The notes: generated from the sequence alone by a model not told the origin. Positions 32,801 through 43,134 are shown, numbered from the stretch's first letter. The stretch: 64,000 bases of DNA from JAXLQL01 sp046331625 (GCA_046331625.1 JAXLQL010000029.1:28898-92897), one strand, 5' to 3'. Translations and numbers: made by a program.

Positions 32801-32851
32801 GTCACGTCCGAAGCGAATAAGATGGCGACGGTTCAGGCGACGCAGCCAGCA
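32801..32851 (+). repeat. Direct repeat, copy 2 (end of the Gfo/Idh gene)
   Basis: Copy of the PEGA gene tail. On the minus strand it encodes the last 17 codons of the Gfo/Idh protein (..SPEPSPSYSLRT*), so that C-terminus comes from an antisense reading of a duplicated sequence. Confidence 0.75.
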
Positions 32852-33767
32852 CCTGGGCGGTAACCCAGTCGGTCCGGACCGCATCGCGCACGGGCGAAGC
32901 AAGCGCAGCCTTGCCTTCGATGGCGTCGACAAAGTTGCGGATCAGCGGGTAGTGCAGGTTGCGCGGGGCGGGGATGCTCTCCTCACCGCCGGGATAGACG
33001 AGATCAGGTCCGTTGAGAGGTGAGAGATCGATCTCGCCTTCGGTGCCGACGATGCGGAAGCGGTCGCGCTCGACGCGCGAGTGCCAGCGGACATCGACGA
33101 TGCCGCGCACGCCGTTGCCGTATTCGACGAGCGCGGTGGCCGAGTCTTCCACTCGCGATTGGTGCACCACGCGCGAGCGCTGTCCGCAGGCGCGGGCCGG
33201 TTCGCCGAAGAAGAAGTTGAGCAGGTCGATACGGTGCGAGGCGATGTCGTAGAGCGGACCGCCGCCGGACATGACGGGGTCGAGAAGCCAGGCGCGCTTG
33301 CCGTCTTCGGCCTGGAACCAAGAGTGATTCTCGAGCTCGGCGAGCACAGGCCGGCCGATGGCGCCCTCGGCCACGAGTTGGCGCGCGCGCAGCACCTTGG
33401 GATACAAGCGGCGATAGTAGGAGACGCCGAGGAGCTTGCCGGTTTCGCGGGCCGCGTCCACCATGGTGAGGGCTTCGGCGTAGTCGAGCGCGGTGGGCTT
33501 TTCGCAGAGCACGTGCTTGCCGGCGCGCAGTGCGGCGATGGTTTGCGGCGCGTGGAGACTGACCGGTGTGGCGAGGTAGACAGCGTCGAAGGCTGCGGAG
33601 GCGAGAGCGGAGTCGAGGTCCGGGAAGACCTCGGGTGCGTAGGCGCGGCCCTTGGCGGGAGTGCGCGAGACGACGGCTGCAATCTCACTGCGCGGTTCCT
33701 GTTGCAGCGCGGGGATCACGCGCTTGGTGGCGATGTCGCCGACGCCCACGAGAAGCCAGCGGGTCAT
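32802..33767 (-). CDS. Gfo/Idh/MocA family oxidoreductase
   Basis: 321 residues. NAD(P) Rossmann fold at the N-terminus (LLVGVGDIATKRVIPAL), catalytic motif HVLCEKPTALDYAEA with the lysine of EKP, and C-terminal alpha/beta domain with SGGGPLYDIASHRIDLLNFF. The family reduces or oxidises sugars and related polyols; the substrate is not visible. It overlaps the rhomboid gene by 4 bases at its start (ATGA). The last residues come from a local duplication and are unlikely to be conserved. Confidence 0.85.
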   Translation of the reverse strand: MTRWLLVGVGDIATKRVIPALQQEPRSEIAAVVSRTPAKGRAYAPEVFPDLDSALASAAFDAVYLATPVSLHAPQTIAALRAGKHVLCEKPTALDYAEALTMVDAARETGKLLGVSYYRRLYPKVLRARQLVAEGAIGRPVLAELENHSWFQAEDGKRAWLLDPVMSGGGPLYDIASHRIDLLNFFFGEPARACGQRSRVVHQSRVEDSATALVEYGNGVRGIVDVRWHSRVERDRFRIVGTEGEIDLSPLNGPDLVYPGGEESIPAPRNLHYPLIRNFVDAIEGKAALASPVRDAVRTDWVTAQVLAASPEPSPSYSLRT

Positions 33768-34597
33768 GAGATGGGACCTCCGAATGAGAGCGCCATTTCG
33801 AGGAACGAGAGTCCGGTGAGCACGGCGCAGATGACGGCGAGTGCGTTCCAGATCTTCTCACGAGGCTGGGTGGGGCGAGGTTCTCCGGCGAGCCAGGCAG
33901 TGGCGAATCCGCCGATGAACCCGCCGATATGAGCGGCATTGTCGATGCGGAAGAATGGGAGCATGCCAATGAGCAGGCCGTAGACAGCCCACCGCGTGTA
34001 GTGAGTCTTGATCATGTCACCCAATGCGGAGCGGTGCCTCATGCCGAAAACCACGATAGCCCCGATCAGTCCGTAGATCCCGGCTGAAGCTCCCACCGAG
34101 AGCGAATCAGACCACCATGCGCTGGCCAGAAATCCCGTGACCGTGGCGACGAAGTAGATCACCACCGTGCGGCTGGTTTCGAAAATTTGCTCTACGCTTG
34201 CGCTCAGATCGAACAGAACCCAGGTGTTCATCAGGAAGTGAGTGAGCCCACTGTGAAGAAAGCCGGCGGTGACCAGTCGCCAGTACTGGTGGCCGAAGAA
34301 GATCGCGGCGTTGTACTTCGCGCCGAAAGCGAAGAGCGTGCGGTCGTCGATGTCCGAGATGGCGTTTTGATTGCCCCCGTTCATGCTGACCAGGATGGTG
34401 GCCACCCAAAGCCCCGAGTTGATGATCAGGATCAACATCGTGATGAAGCGAGCCGAGGGCAGCAGGCCGCCGATCAGGCCGTCTGGTTCTCGCTGGTCGA
34501 TGGCGCGCGCACCGATGGGCGTGTCGCAATAGGGGCAGACCTTGTCGTCGGTAGTCACGAAAGCCCGGCAGTGCGGGCACATCCGGCGTTTTTCCAC
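33764..34597 (-). CDS. Rhomboid-family intramembrane serine protease with an N-terminal zinc ribbon
   Basis: 277 residues from GTG 34597. Residues 6-24 hold a zinc-ribbon (CPHC...CPYC). The following six to seven helices form a rhomboid: the first helix is FITMLILIINSGLWVATILV, HSGLTHFLMNTWVLFDLSA carries the conserved His/Asn, catalytic Ser171 lies in SVGASAG and His223 in NAAHIGGFIGG. The protease cleaves transmembrane helices; its substrate is unknown. The gene overlaps the start of the Gfo/Idh gene by 4 bases. A TACAAT box lies 8 bases before the GTG, suggesting a leaderless start. Confidence 0.88.
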   Translation of the reverse strand: MEKRRMCPHCRAFVTTDDKVCPYCDTPIGARAIDQREPDGLIGGLLPSARFITMLILIINSGLWVATILVSMNGGNQNAISDIDDRTLFAFGAKYNAAIFFGHQYWRLVTAGFLHSGLTHFLMNTWVLFDLSASVEQIFETSRTVVIYFVATVTGFLASAWWSDSLSVGASAGIYGLIGAIVVFGMRHRSALGDMIKTHYTRWAVYGLLIGMLPFFRIDNAAHIGGFIGGFATAWLAGEPRPTQPREKIWNALAVICAVLTGLSFLEMALSFGGPIS

Positions 34598-34605
34598 TGA
34601 GGTTC

Positions 34606-34611
34606 ATTGTA
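34606..34611 (-). promoter_or_regulatory. Candidate leaderless -10 box for the rhomboid gene
   Basis: On the minus strand TACAAT, 8 nt, then the GTG at 34597. Five of six bases match the -10 consensus. Confidence 0.5.
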
Positions 34612-34658
34612 GCGGGGACCGGCGGCTGGGAACGGCGAATCGCTATGATCGAGAAGCG

Positions 34659-35186
34659 ATGGCGATATCGGAAGCGGAGAGACAAGCGGCGGTGGAATTG
34701 CTCGAGCAGACGCGCGAGGCGGTGCTCGCGATGGTGGACTCGGTGACGCCGGAGCAGTGGAGTTGGCGGGCGGGGGAGGGCGAGTGGTCCATGCGCGATT
34801 GCGTGGAGCACATCGTGTTGGTGGAGCTGTCGCTGCTGGCGCAGGCAGAAGCGGCGCTGGCCGACCCGCCGGGCGAGGTGCTCGAAAAGGCTGCCGAGAA
34901 GGACGCACGCATCTCGCGGGCGATCCCATCTCGGGAGCGGAAGGTGCAGTCGCCCGAGCCGTTCCGTCCGGGCCGGTTCGATGGAGACGTGCGTCAGGAG
35001 TTCGTGGTTGTGCGCGAGAAAACGCTCGCCTTCGCGCGGACCACGCAGGCCGAGTTACGTGCACACTGGCGCGACCATTTCGCGCTGGGGAAGTTGGATG
35101 CCTATCAGTGGCTGCTGTTCACGGGATTGCACTGCCAACGGCACTCGGCGCAGATGGAAGAGATCCGGAGCCGGTACGCCGCATGA
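34659..35186 (+). CDS. DinB-family protein
   Basis: 175 residues, four-helix bundle of the DinB/YfiT superfamily: LLEQTREAVLAMVDSVTPEQ, then WRAGEGEWSMRDCVEHIVLV with a metal His and GLHCQRHSAQMEEIR with the last His pair. DinB-like proteins often act as metal-dependent thiol transferases (mycothiol or bacillithiol). Starts at ATG 34659, chosen over a longer reading to 34542 because that overlaps the rhomboid gene. Its stop overlaps the ATG of the next gene (ATGA), so the two are coupled. TATGAT lies 9 bases before the start. Confidence 0.8.
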   Translation: MAISEAERQAAVELLEQTREAVLAMVDSVTPEQWSWRAGEGEWSMRDCVEHIVLVELSLLAQAEAALADPPGEVLEKAAEKDARISRAIPSRERKVQSPEPFRPGRFDGDVRQEFVVVREKTLAFARTTQAELRAHWRDHFALGKLDAYQWLLFTGLHCQRHSAQMEEIRSRYAA

Positions 35187-35563
35187 GCTTTCCGGCCGCA
35201 GTTCCCGAGATCCCGGTAGCTGACGTTGACAAGGCCGCGGCTTACTACGTTGAATCGTTGGGATTCACGTTGGATTGGGGCGATGACCGCGGAGGGATTG
35301 CGGGCATCTCGCGCGGGGCCTGCCGGCTATTCCTGACCAATGGCGCCTTTCGCGAGTGGCATGGAAACAAGGGTTCGGTCCTCTTCTGGTTGAACGTCGA
35401 CAGCAAGGCCGAAGTGGATGCGCTCTACGAGGAGTGGAAGGCTACGGGAGCGATCCTCGTTTCCGCGCCTGAGGACAAGCCGTGGATGCTGCGCGAGTTC
35501 ACGGCTGCGGATGTGGATGGCAATCGGATCCGGGTGTTCTATGATTTTCGGCGCGACGTGTAG
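35183..35563 (+). CDS. VOC/glyoxalase-family protein
   Basis: 126 residues with a vicinal-oxygen-chelate fold: EIPVADVDKAAAYYVESLGF, LFLTNGAFREWHGNKGSVLFW, and DVDGNRIRVFYDF at the end. The last motif holds the second-half metal or substrate residue of many family members. Related members are glyoxalases or antibiotic-resistance proteins; no specific role can be given. Its ATG overlaps the DinB stop, so the pair is co-translated. Confidence 0.75.
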   Translation: MSFPAAVPEIPVADVDKAAAYYVESLGFTLDWGDDRGGIAGISRGACRLFLTNGAFREWHGNKGSVLFWLNVDSKAEVDALYEEWKATGAILVSAPEDKPWMLREFTAADVDGNRIRVFYDFRRDV

Positions 35564-35681
35564 GTGCTTTGTGGCGAAAAGTGGATTGCAACTAAGAGTC
35601 CGGTGCCTGCCCCACAAGCAGTAGTGCCGCAATCGTGGATCGGACCGTCTAAGACGAGCGCATGTGCCCAGGTTCGAAGCA

Positions 35682-35711
35682 GCCCCGCGCTGGCTCAAAG
35701 CCCGCCCTACA
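35682..35711. repeat. REP-like element, degenerate copy
   Basis: CCGCGCTGGCTCAAAGCCCGCCCTAC, matching the second half of the element at 25691 in reverse. Another stretch, GCCTGCCCCACAAGC at 35604-35618, also fits. The gene-free stretch 35564-35844 holds little else. Confidence 0.5.
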
Positions 35712-35844
35712 CGGAGACCGAAGCTGGCACCCGAAAGATCTGCGCGGCTCGAGGGAAGGTGGCAATACACTGAGGCTGAAATCTTCGCCCGAAGAAACTT
35801 TTGTTGTTCCGCCGCCGGCTGGATGGTTGTCTCATCCTTCAGCC

Positions 35845-37098
35845 ATGACTCGCCTTCAGGTCGCCATCGCCCTTTCGGGCACAATCTGCTTTGCACAAGA
35901 CGCCGCGCCGGTGCGCCTTCACCGGATCGGCCGGACTATCGCGCGCCAGGCGGCGCCGGTGGCCGCGGCCACGCCCGTGGTCGATTTCAGCGTACGGCTC
36001 GTGCCGAACGATCCATCCGACAATGCGCTGTTCGGGAGCAACGTCTCGATCCAGGGCAACCTCGCCGTGGTCGGGGCGAACTCCGCCGATCGCGGCTTGG
36101 GTGCGGCGTATGTGTTCGAACGGAAGTCCGGCGGCTGGACGCAGACCGCCAAGCTGGTTGCGCATGACCGCTTCGCCGGTTCGGAATTCGGCGAGAACGT
36201 CGTGATTTCCGGCAAGACGATCGCGATCGGCGCCCCGAGTGACCGGTCGGGAACCGGCGCGGTGTACGTCTACCAGAACGTGAGTGGGGCGTGGGTCGAA
36301 GAAGCCAAGGTGGTGGCGGCGGACGGAGAGCAGTTCGAGTTCTTCGCCGACAGCATCGCGCTGCAGGGCGACCTCCTGTTGGTGGGCGCCGATCTCGGTA
36401 GCGCACCCGGCATTCCCGGCGCGGGTGCTGCCTACGCCTTCCGGCACAACGCGAACGCCGGTACTTGGATTCAAGAAGCGAAGCTGAGCGACGCCAATCC
36501 GCGACCCGGTGGCGGCTACGGCGCGGGGACGGCAATCGCCGACGGCGACACCATCGCGATCGGCAATACCGAAGCGGCGATCTTCTACCGGCACACGGGC
36601 TCGACCTGGTCGCCGCAGTCCCGCGTGGTGGCCCAAGCTCCCGGGGAGTTGTTCGGCGTGAACATCGCGATTGACCGGAACTTCATGATCGTAGGCGCTC
36701 CCTTCGCCTTGGCGTCGAGCGGCGTGAACACTGGGGCTGCGTACCTGTACCGCAGGGCCGGAGACAACTGGACTCTCGAGTCGCGCATCGAGCCCACGGA
36801 TCCGATCAGCCGGTTCTTCGGTACGAGGGTTGGGATCAGCGGCTCGATAGCGGTTGCGGGCGCTCCATTCACCGACTTCAATCAGGCTCCGGCCGGAGCG
36901 TCCGCGTGGGTGGCTCGCCGTTCTGGCAACTCGTGGACAATCGCGGCGCGACTGCGGCCTCATGATTCGACGCCACTCGACAACTTCGGCGGATACGCCG
37001 CCATCGACGGTTCGACGATCCTGATTGGCGCGGAGGAAGCGCTGGCGGCTTCGGGAATCCCTCAAGGCGCCGCCTATCTGTTCCTCTTGGACAAGTAG
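35845..37098 (+). CDS. Secreted FG-GAP-repeat (integrin-alpha-like) protein
   Basis: 417 residues from ATG 35845, chosen because it begins a signal peptide (to about CFAQD); the in-frame ORF further up has none. The mature part consists of seven FG-GAP-like blades, each with a strand pair like FGSNVSIQGNLAVVGA, FGENVVISGKTIAIGA, FFADSIALQGDLLLVGA, then a GAAYVF or GAVYVY strand, which predicts a beta-propeller. The function is probably ligand binding at the surface. Confidence 0.8.
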   Translation: MTRLQVAIALSGTICFAQDAAPVRLHRIGRTIARQAAPVAAATPVVDFSVRLVPNDPSDNALFGSNVSIQGNLAVVGANSADRGLGAAYVFERKSGGWTQTAKLVAHDRFAGSEFGENVVISGKTIAIGAPSDRSGTGAVYVYQNVSGAWVEEAKVVAADGEQFEFFADSIALQGDLLLVGADLGSAPGIPGAGAAYAFRHNANAGTWIQEAKLSDANPRPGGGYGAGTAIADGDTIAIGNTEAAIFYRHTGSTWSPQSRVVAQAPGELFGVNIAIDRNFMIVGAPFALASSGVNTGAAYLYRRAGDNWTLESRIEPTDPISRFFGTRVGISGSIAVAGAPFTDFNQAPAGASAWVARRSGNSWTIAARLRPHDSTPLDNFGGYAAIDGSTILIGAEEALAASGIPQGAAYLFLLDK

Positions 37099-37112
37099 AG
37101 GCGGCCCGTTCG

Positions 37113-37436
37113 TCAGGCAGCCTTGCGCCGGCGCGAGAAGTGGAACTGGTGGACCGCGAGGTCAACCCGCGGGCCTTTGAACGCGACGCCTTCGCTTTCC
37201 AGACGCAGTCGCTGCTCGAGTCCGCTCGCGCCGGGAAGGCGGATCTTGCCGCCCGCTCCGAGCACGCGATGCCACGGAAGGCGATCGCCGGAGTTGCGCA
37301 GGGCCCAAACCACTTGGCGCGCACAGCCGGGGAATCCTGCCGCTTCGGCCACCTGCCCGTACGACGCGACCTTGCCGCGCGGTATGCGGCGAACCTGGAC
37401 CCGAAGTGCGTCGAGGGTCAGCTTCGCGGCCGCCAT
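37113..37436 (-). CDS. Alkyltransferase-like (ATL) DNA-damage protein
   Basis: 107 residues, single MGMT C-terminal domain: IPRGKVASYGQVAEAAG (helix-turn-helix), then LPWHRVLGAGGKI. The active-site Cys of MGMT (PCHR) is Trp55 here (PWHR), the hallmark of ATL proteins. ATLs bind O6-alkylguanine and hand it to nucleotide excision repair. The start ATG at 37436 lies 1 base after the DUF2007 stop; a longer reading would run into that gene. The two are probably co-transcribed. Confidence 0.87.
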   Translation of the reverse strand: MAAAKLTLDALRVQVRRIPRGKVASYGQVAEAAGFPGCARQVVWALRNSGDRLPWHRVLGAGGKIRLPGASGLEQRLRLESEGVAFKGPRVDLAVHQFHFSRRRKAA

Positions 37437-37437
37437 C

Positions 37438-37944
37438 TCACGCGGATGCCATGCCTTCCGCTGCGGCCTCTTCGGCGGCGGCGGGTCCGGCGGATTGCGC
37501 TTCGTTGAGCGCGGCCTCGGCTTGCGGCTGCAGCACCGCGGGGACCTTGAGCAGGATCGGCAGGTTCGGATACTGCGAAGATCCGACAACGACGTTGGGG
37601 ATGTGATATGCGTCGAGCACCGATCGCTGCGACATCGCTTCCACTTCGGCGGCGGTGCCCATGCCTTGGTAGATGGTGACGAGGTCCATGTTGTGCGACG
37701 TATCGCCGGCTTCGGGTGCGGGGGCGTCGGCGTAGGCTTCGTCGATGACGTCCATCGCTCGTGTCTCTTCATCGGCGGGGACGCGGACCTCGTATGCGCC
37801 CATGGGAACGCCCGGGGCGCTATCGTCGAACATCGCGGGGTTGAGTCCGGCATCGGCGAGCAGGTCGAGGACGGAGGCGGCTTCGTCGGCGGCGTTGCGG
37901 TCAGCGGAGCGAAAGACGGTTACGAGGTCAGAGGGGCTTGCCAT
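37438..37944 (-). CDS. Protein with two DUF2007-like domains
   Basis: 168 residues with two related halves: residues 7-65 (LVTVFRSADRNAADEAASVL to YEVRVPADEE) and 86-150 (DLVTIYQGMGTAAEVEAMSQ to ILLKVPAVLQPQAEAA). Each half has the DUF2007/putative signal-transducing pattern of a strand, helix, then RVP/KVP strand. The tail is Ala/Glu-rich. No signal or membrane helix. In front of the ATL gene by 1 base. Role unknown; DUF2007 is often found in short proteins tied to signalling. Confidence 0.6.
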   Translation of the reverse strand: MASPSDLVTVFRSADRNAADEAASVLDLLADAGLNPAMFDDSAPGVPMGAYEVRVPADEETRAMDVIDEAYADAPAPEAGDTSHNMDLVTIYQGMGTAAEVEAMSQRSVLDAYHIPNVVVGSSQYPNLPILLKVPAVLQPQAEAALNEAQSAGPAAAEEAAAEGMASA

Positions 37945-38044
37945 ATATGAAGGCTAGCATCCGGCGATCCGCAGAAGGAGCCGCTTGCAGAGGGGCGGAT
38001 CGGGACGGCGTCATCGAGCCATCGGACGATGGCTCGCCGGCCGG

Positions 38045-38096
38045 CAGCGGGACTGAAGTCCCCCGCAGGTTGAAGCCGGCTGCGGCCTACCCCACG
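38045..38096. repeat. REP-like element, degenerate copy
   Basis: GCGGGACTGAAGTCCC followed by CGCAGGTTGAAGCCGGCTGCGGCCTACCCCAC. The second hairpin is enlarged. It lies in the gene-free stretch 37945-38193. Confidence 0.6.
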
Positions 38097-38193
38097 CAAT
38101 GGGCTGAACTCTTCGCGGCCGGCGAAGAACCCGCAGTGTAGTAGTACACTGGGCCGCCCGGCTCCCAATGGGAGTCAAGTTAGGGCTGGAAAC

Positions 38194-39111
38194 TCATGTT
38201 TGCGGGTCTTCGGTGATGGAGGGGTCGCCGACGTTGAACTTCGGACCGTTCTGATCCCAGTCTTCGGCGCGGAACATGCGGCCGGCGCCCTTGGCACCGT
38301 CGATCTCCTTGACGGTCATCATCACTTTTCGCCCTTTCACGTGACCCCAGACGTGATGGTAGAAGCGGCCTTCCTTGAAGCCGTGCCCCATCTCGAGCGC
38401 CTTGGCCATGGTTCCGCCGGAGCTGCCCACCTCCATGTAAGCGATGCCATCGCGGACGATGCGCACGAACTGGTGGCCGTGGCCGGAGATGACGTGCTCC
38501 ACGCCATACTTCTTGGCGAGCCGATGCAGCGGGAAATCGGCGCCGAGCTTGAGGAGCGGTATCCAGTAGGGGCGATGGAAGAAGATGAACTTCGGACTAC
38601 GGTCTTTGTTGGCTTCGAGGTCCTGTTCGAGGAATTGGATTTGCTGCTCGCTCAAATCCTCACTGCGGCTGTTGTCGAGCACGGTGAAGTGGGCCTCTTC
38701 GTAGTTGAAGCTGTAGAAGAGCGGGCGGCCGCTTTCCTTCTCGTATAGCTGACGCGAGGTGTCTGAAAAGACGTCATGGTTGCCGGCCGTGAAATAGAGG
38801 GGATAGTGGTCATAGCGCTCCCAGATGGGGCGGAGTTCCTGCCATTGCGAGGGCGCCAAGTCATCGCTGCCGCCCTGGATGGTGTCGCCGACGTTGATGA
38901 CGAAGTCGGGGTGGAGCATGTCGACCTCGCGCCACACGCGGCCGTAGATCTGCGGCTGGGCGCCACCGGTGCGGTCACCGATGATCGAGAAGCGGAAGTC
39001 GTTCTTCGGCTCGGTATAGGCTCGGACGCCGATGAGGCCGCCGAACACGAAAAGGACGAGCAGCGCCGCCATGCGGGGCTTGTGCAAGGTGGCCTTGCGA
39101 GAGTTCGCCAT
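38194..39111 (-). CDS. Membrane-anchored metallophosphoesterase
   Basis: 305 residues; an N-terminal membrane helix (MAALLVLFVFGGLIGVRAYT, residues about 14-32) anchors a calcineurin-like phosphoesterase. Metal-binding motifs in order: SIIGDRTGG, VINVGDTIQGG, TAGNHDVF, FFHRPYW, ISGHGHQF. Substrate unknown. The gene is alone; both neighbours are gene-free on that side or divergent. Confidence 0.87.
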   Translation of the reverse strand: MANSRKATLHKPRMAALLVLFVFGGLIGVRAYTEPKNDFRFSIIGDRTGGAQPQIYGRVWREVDMLHPDFVINVGDTIQGGSDDLAPSQWQELRPIWERYDHYPLYFTAGNHDVFSDTSRQLYEKESGRPLFYSFNYEEAHFTVLDNSRSEDLSEQQIQFLEQDLEANKDRSPKFIFFHRPYWIPLLKLGADFPLHRLAKKYGVEHVISGHGHQFVRIVRDGIAYMEVGSSGGTMAKALEMGHGFKEGRFYHHVWGHVKGRKVMMTVKEIDGAKGAGRMFRAEDWDQNGPKFNVGDPSITEDPQT

Positions 39112-39195
39112 GTGCTGATTCTACCGTGGACCGTGCGCACGGTAGCGTGAATTTCGGGTGAGAATTTGTACCTCGTGCGGGCACTGAATGAATAG

Positions 39196-40887
39196 GTGGA
39201 CGCGCTGGTTTCGATCATGGCGGCTCCGCTGCTGGCGAGCACGCTCGACGACCTGTTCCTTTTGCTGTACCGGGTGATCGGTCCGGGGCGGCGCATGCCC
39301 GAACTCGGACCGCTGCCCGAAAAGCTGCCGCGGATCGCGATCTTCATTTGCTGCTGGCAGGAAGCGGCGGTGATCCGGCGGATGCTCGATGACAACTCGC
39401 GGGCGATCTACTACAAGGGCGACTATCGGATCTACGTGGGGCTCTATCCGAACGATCTCGAGACGATCGAGGAAGTGCAAAAGGCGGCGGCGCGGCATTC
39501 GCGGATTCGGCTCGCCGTGGGCGAGCGGCCGGGCAAGAGCACCAAAGCAGACAACCTGAACCAGGTCTACCAGCGGATGCTTGCCGACGAGGCGAGCGAG
39601 GGTTTTCGCTTCGACGCGGTGGTAGTGCATGACGCTGAGGATCAGATCGACAAGGACGAGTTACGGATGGTGGCGCGGGCGCTCGAACGGTATGCCATGA
39701 TCCAGGTACCGGTAAAGGCGCTTCCTGATCCGCCGCTACGGGTGCGCGGAATCTACTGCGAGGACTTTGCCTACAACCACATCGTGGAGCTTCCGGCGCG
39801 GGCCGCGCTGGGCGGCTTCGTTCCTTCGGCAGGAGTGGGCACGGCCTATCGCCGAGACGTGCTGGATCGGATGGCTGAGCGCGGCGGAGGACGGCTGTTC
39901 GAGTCGGGCAGCCTTACGGAGGACTATGAGAGCGGGTTGCTGGTCCACCGGCTCGGCTACCGCCAGTTGTTCCTGCCGCTTGCCTGGGGCCCCTCACCGC
40001 CGACGGCGGAGCACTTTCCGGCGCAGTTTTGGCGAGCGGTGACGCAGCGGTCGCGTTGGATCCGGGGAATCGCGTTGCAGTCGTGGAAGCGGCACCGGTG
40101 GGGTCGCGGGTGGGAGGCCTATTGGTTTCTGCATGATCGAAAGGCGATTGCGCTCAACCTGCTGGCTCCGGTGGTGACTGTCTGGTTTGGGGCGGGGCTC
40201 ATCCGTTGGTTGCTGGGATACGGCGGAGCGCCCTGGAGCGGTTCGGGACTGATGGCGGCCAATCTGGTGGCGGGAGCTTTGGTTTGGGCCGGGCGTGTAT
40301 GGGCGACAGCGCGGGTCTACGGCGGCGCGTTTGCGGCTGGTTTCCCATGGAGGCGGCTGGTGGCGATGGCTGTGGATTGCTGCGCGGCGTTCAAGGCTTT
40401 GTACGAGCAGAGCGGACGGGCAGGGGCGGGATGGGCGAAGACGGCGCACACGTATCCGTCGGAGCAGCGATCGGAGGGGCGGATCACGGTGGAGGAGGTG
40501 CTCGAGTGCGAAGGCGTCTTGACGGGGGCGCAGGTTCGGCAGGCGCGGGCCAGTTGTCCTGTGGGGCGGAGCATGGCGATGCATTTGGCGGAGCTCGGGT
40601 GGGTAGGAGAGGAGGCGATGGCGGAGGCGCTGGAGCGGCAAAGTGGGCTCGAGCGGGCGGGGTCGCGGCACCCCCATTTGCGGGTTTCCCGCATCTTTTC
40701 CGCGGGGGTGGCTACCCGGTACCAACTGCTGCCTTTAGGGATAGAAGATGGGGAACTGGTGGTAGGGGTGCCGTATCCAATCGGGAGAGAGGGATTGGCG
40801 GAACTGAGGCGGTACACGCGCATGAAGGTGCGGCTAGTGTTGATGACGAAGGGGGGGTGGGAGGGAATGGCACGTTCCGTGCTCTAG
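39196..40887 (+). CDS. NfrB-like glycosyltransferase (GT2 plus MshEN domain)
   Basis: 563 residues from GTG 39196 (a stop codon lies just before it). An N-terminal hydrophobic element is followed by a family 2 glycosyltransferase: IAIFICCWQEAAVIRRML, GLYPND, VVVHDAEDQIDKDE (the D-x-D-like acid), AGVGTAYRRDVLDRM, SLTEDYESGLLVHRLGYR, FWRAVTQRSRWIRGIALQSW (Q-x-x-R-W). Two to three helices follow, then a C-terminal MshEN domain (about 435-555: GRITVEEVLECEGVLTGAQV, YQLLPLGIEDGELVVG). In E. coli NfrB this architecture makes a surface polysaccharide under c-di-GMP control and serves as the receptor for phage N4. NfrA-type partner not found here. Confidence 0.8.
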   Translation: MDALVSIMAAPLLASTLDDLFLLLYRVIGPGRRMPELGPLPEKLPRIAIFICCWQEAAVIRRMLDDNSRAIYYKGDYRIYVGLYPNDLETIEEVQKAAARHSRIRLAVGERPGKSTKADNLNQVYQRMLADEASEGFRFDAVVVHDAEDQIDKDELRMVARALERYAMIQVPVKALPDPPLRVRGIYCEDFAYNHIVELPARAALGGFVPSAGVGTAYRRDVLDRMAERGGGRLFESGSLTEDYESGLLVHRLGYRQLFLPLAWGPSPPTAEHFPAQFWRAVTQRSRWIRGIALQSWKRHRWGRGWEAYWFLHDRKAIALNLLAPVVTVWFGAGLIRWLLGYGGAPWSGSGLMAANLVAGALVWAGRVWATARVYGGAFAAGFPWRRLVAMAVDCCAAFKALYEQSGRAGAGWAKTAHTYPSEQRSEGRITVEEVLECEGVLTGAQVRQARASCPVGRSMAMHLAELGWVGEEAMAEALERQSGLERAGSRHPHLRVSRIFSAGVATRYQLLPLGIEDGELVVGVPYPIGREGLAELRRYTRMKVRLVLMTKGGWEGMARSVL

Positions 40888-41419
40888 CAGTAAATAACGC
40901 ATGTTGAATCAACAAGATACGGGGTAGGTGAGAAGAAAAAAGCGGAAATGTTGCAGGCAGGGCTTGTCAGATGTAGGCGGTTTTGGTAATCTGGTTAAGT
41001 CGCCGCGAGCAAGGCAAACCACCTGAAAGTGGTGGCAGGGAAAAACGAAACCCTGTTGCAATGTTCCAGGAAGTTTGCTAAGGTAACAAATGGCGGCAAT
41101 CGCCAGAAGGTTCCAAAGCAGTACCGGTAAGCGCATCGCTAACCGTCTCCCTTCTGAGTTGTTTAACTCCTAAGCGCAAGCGATCTTTGGTCCACGGCTC
41201 CCGCCGGTGAGGCAGGTGAGCGCGCGATAGCGAGTGGCAAAGGCGGCTTGGCTGACCTTTCACGAGTTTCGAGGCCAGCATGGCATGGACTAGCTCCAGT
41301 GTCATGCGCAGATGTTTGACAATCTGGTTGGATGCACAAAAAGTGATCACGTCAATGATCTCGAGATCAGCGGGATGATCTGGATCGAGATTCCACTCGA
41401 TCCTTCAAACTCTACCATT
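40888..41419 (+). promoter_or_regulatory. rRNA leader, 532 bases without a gene
   Basis: Stretch between the NfrB-like gene and 16S. A candidate -35/-10 pair with 17-bp spacing is TTGTCA (40964-40969) and TAATCT (40987-40992). A second set is TTGCAA (41055-41060) and TAAGGT. Small hairpins CCACC..GGTGG (41019-41035) and CAGGG..CCCTG (41036-41056) follow. No coding sequence is seen. Either promoter would serve the rRNA operon. Confidence 0.45.
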
Positions 41420-42923
<1,504 letters not shown>

Positions 42924-43134
42924 AGAGGACGTGGGTGCAGTTGCCGAATTCGGCGCTCGTGTCTCGTGTACGAGACGTCGCCGAACCGGAAAGCCGGTTT
43001 AGTCCGGATCGCCGGTCAGTAAGCAACAGCCGTTGCACTCCACAATTCGTCCCGCGTCTCTTGCTCGGGATACAACGTGACACGCCGCTCCTGCCCTGTG
43101 CAGGGTGGCTGCATCCAACCGGCCTCGGAAGTTC

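Noticed and set aside
41012..41060. GGCAAACC-stem with GAAA loop before 16S, like the P1b arm of the GEMM (c-di-GMP) riboswitch
   Set aside because: The second conserved half (GACGCAAAGCC) is absent and it lies in an rRNA leader, so the resemblance is probably chance.
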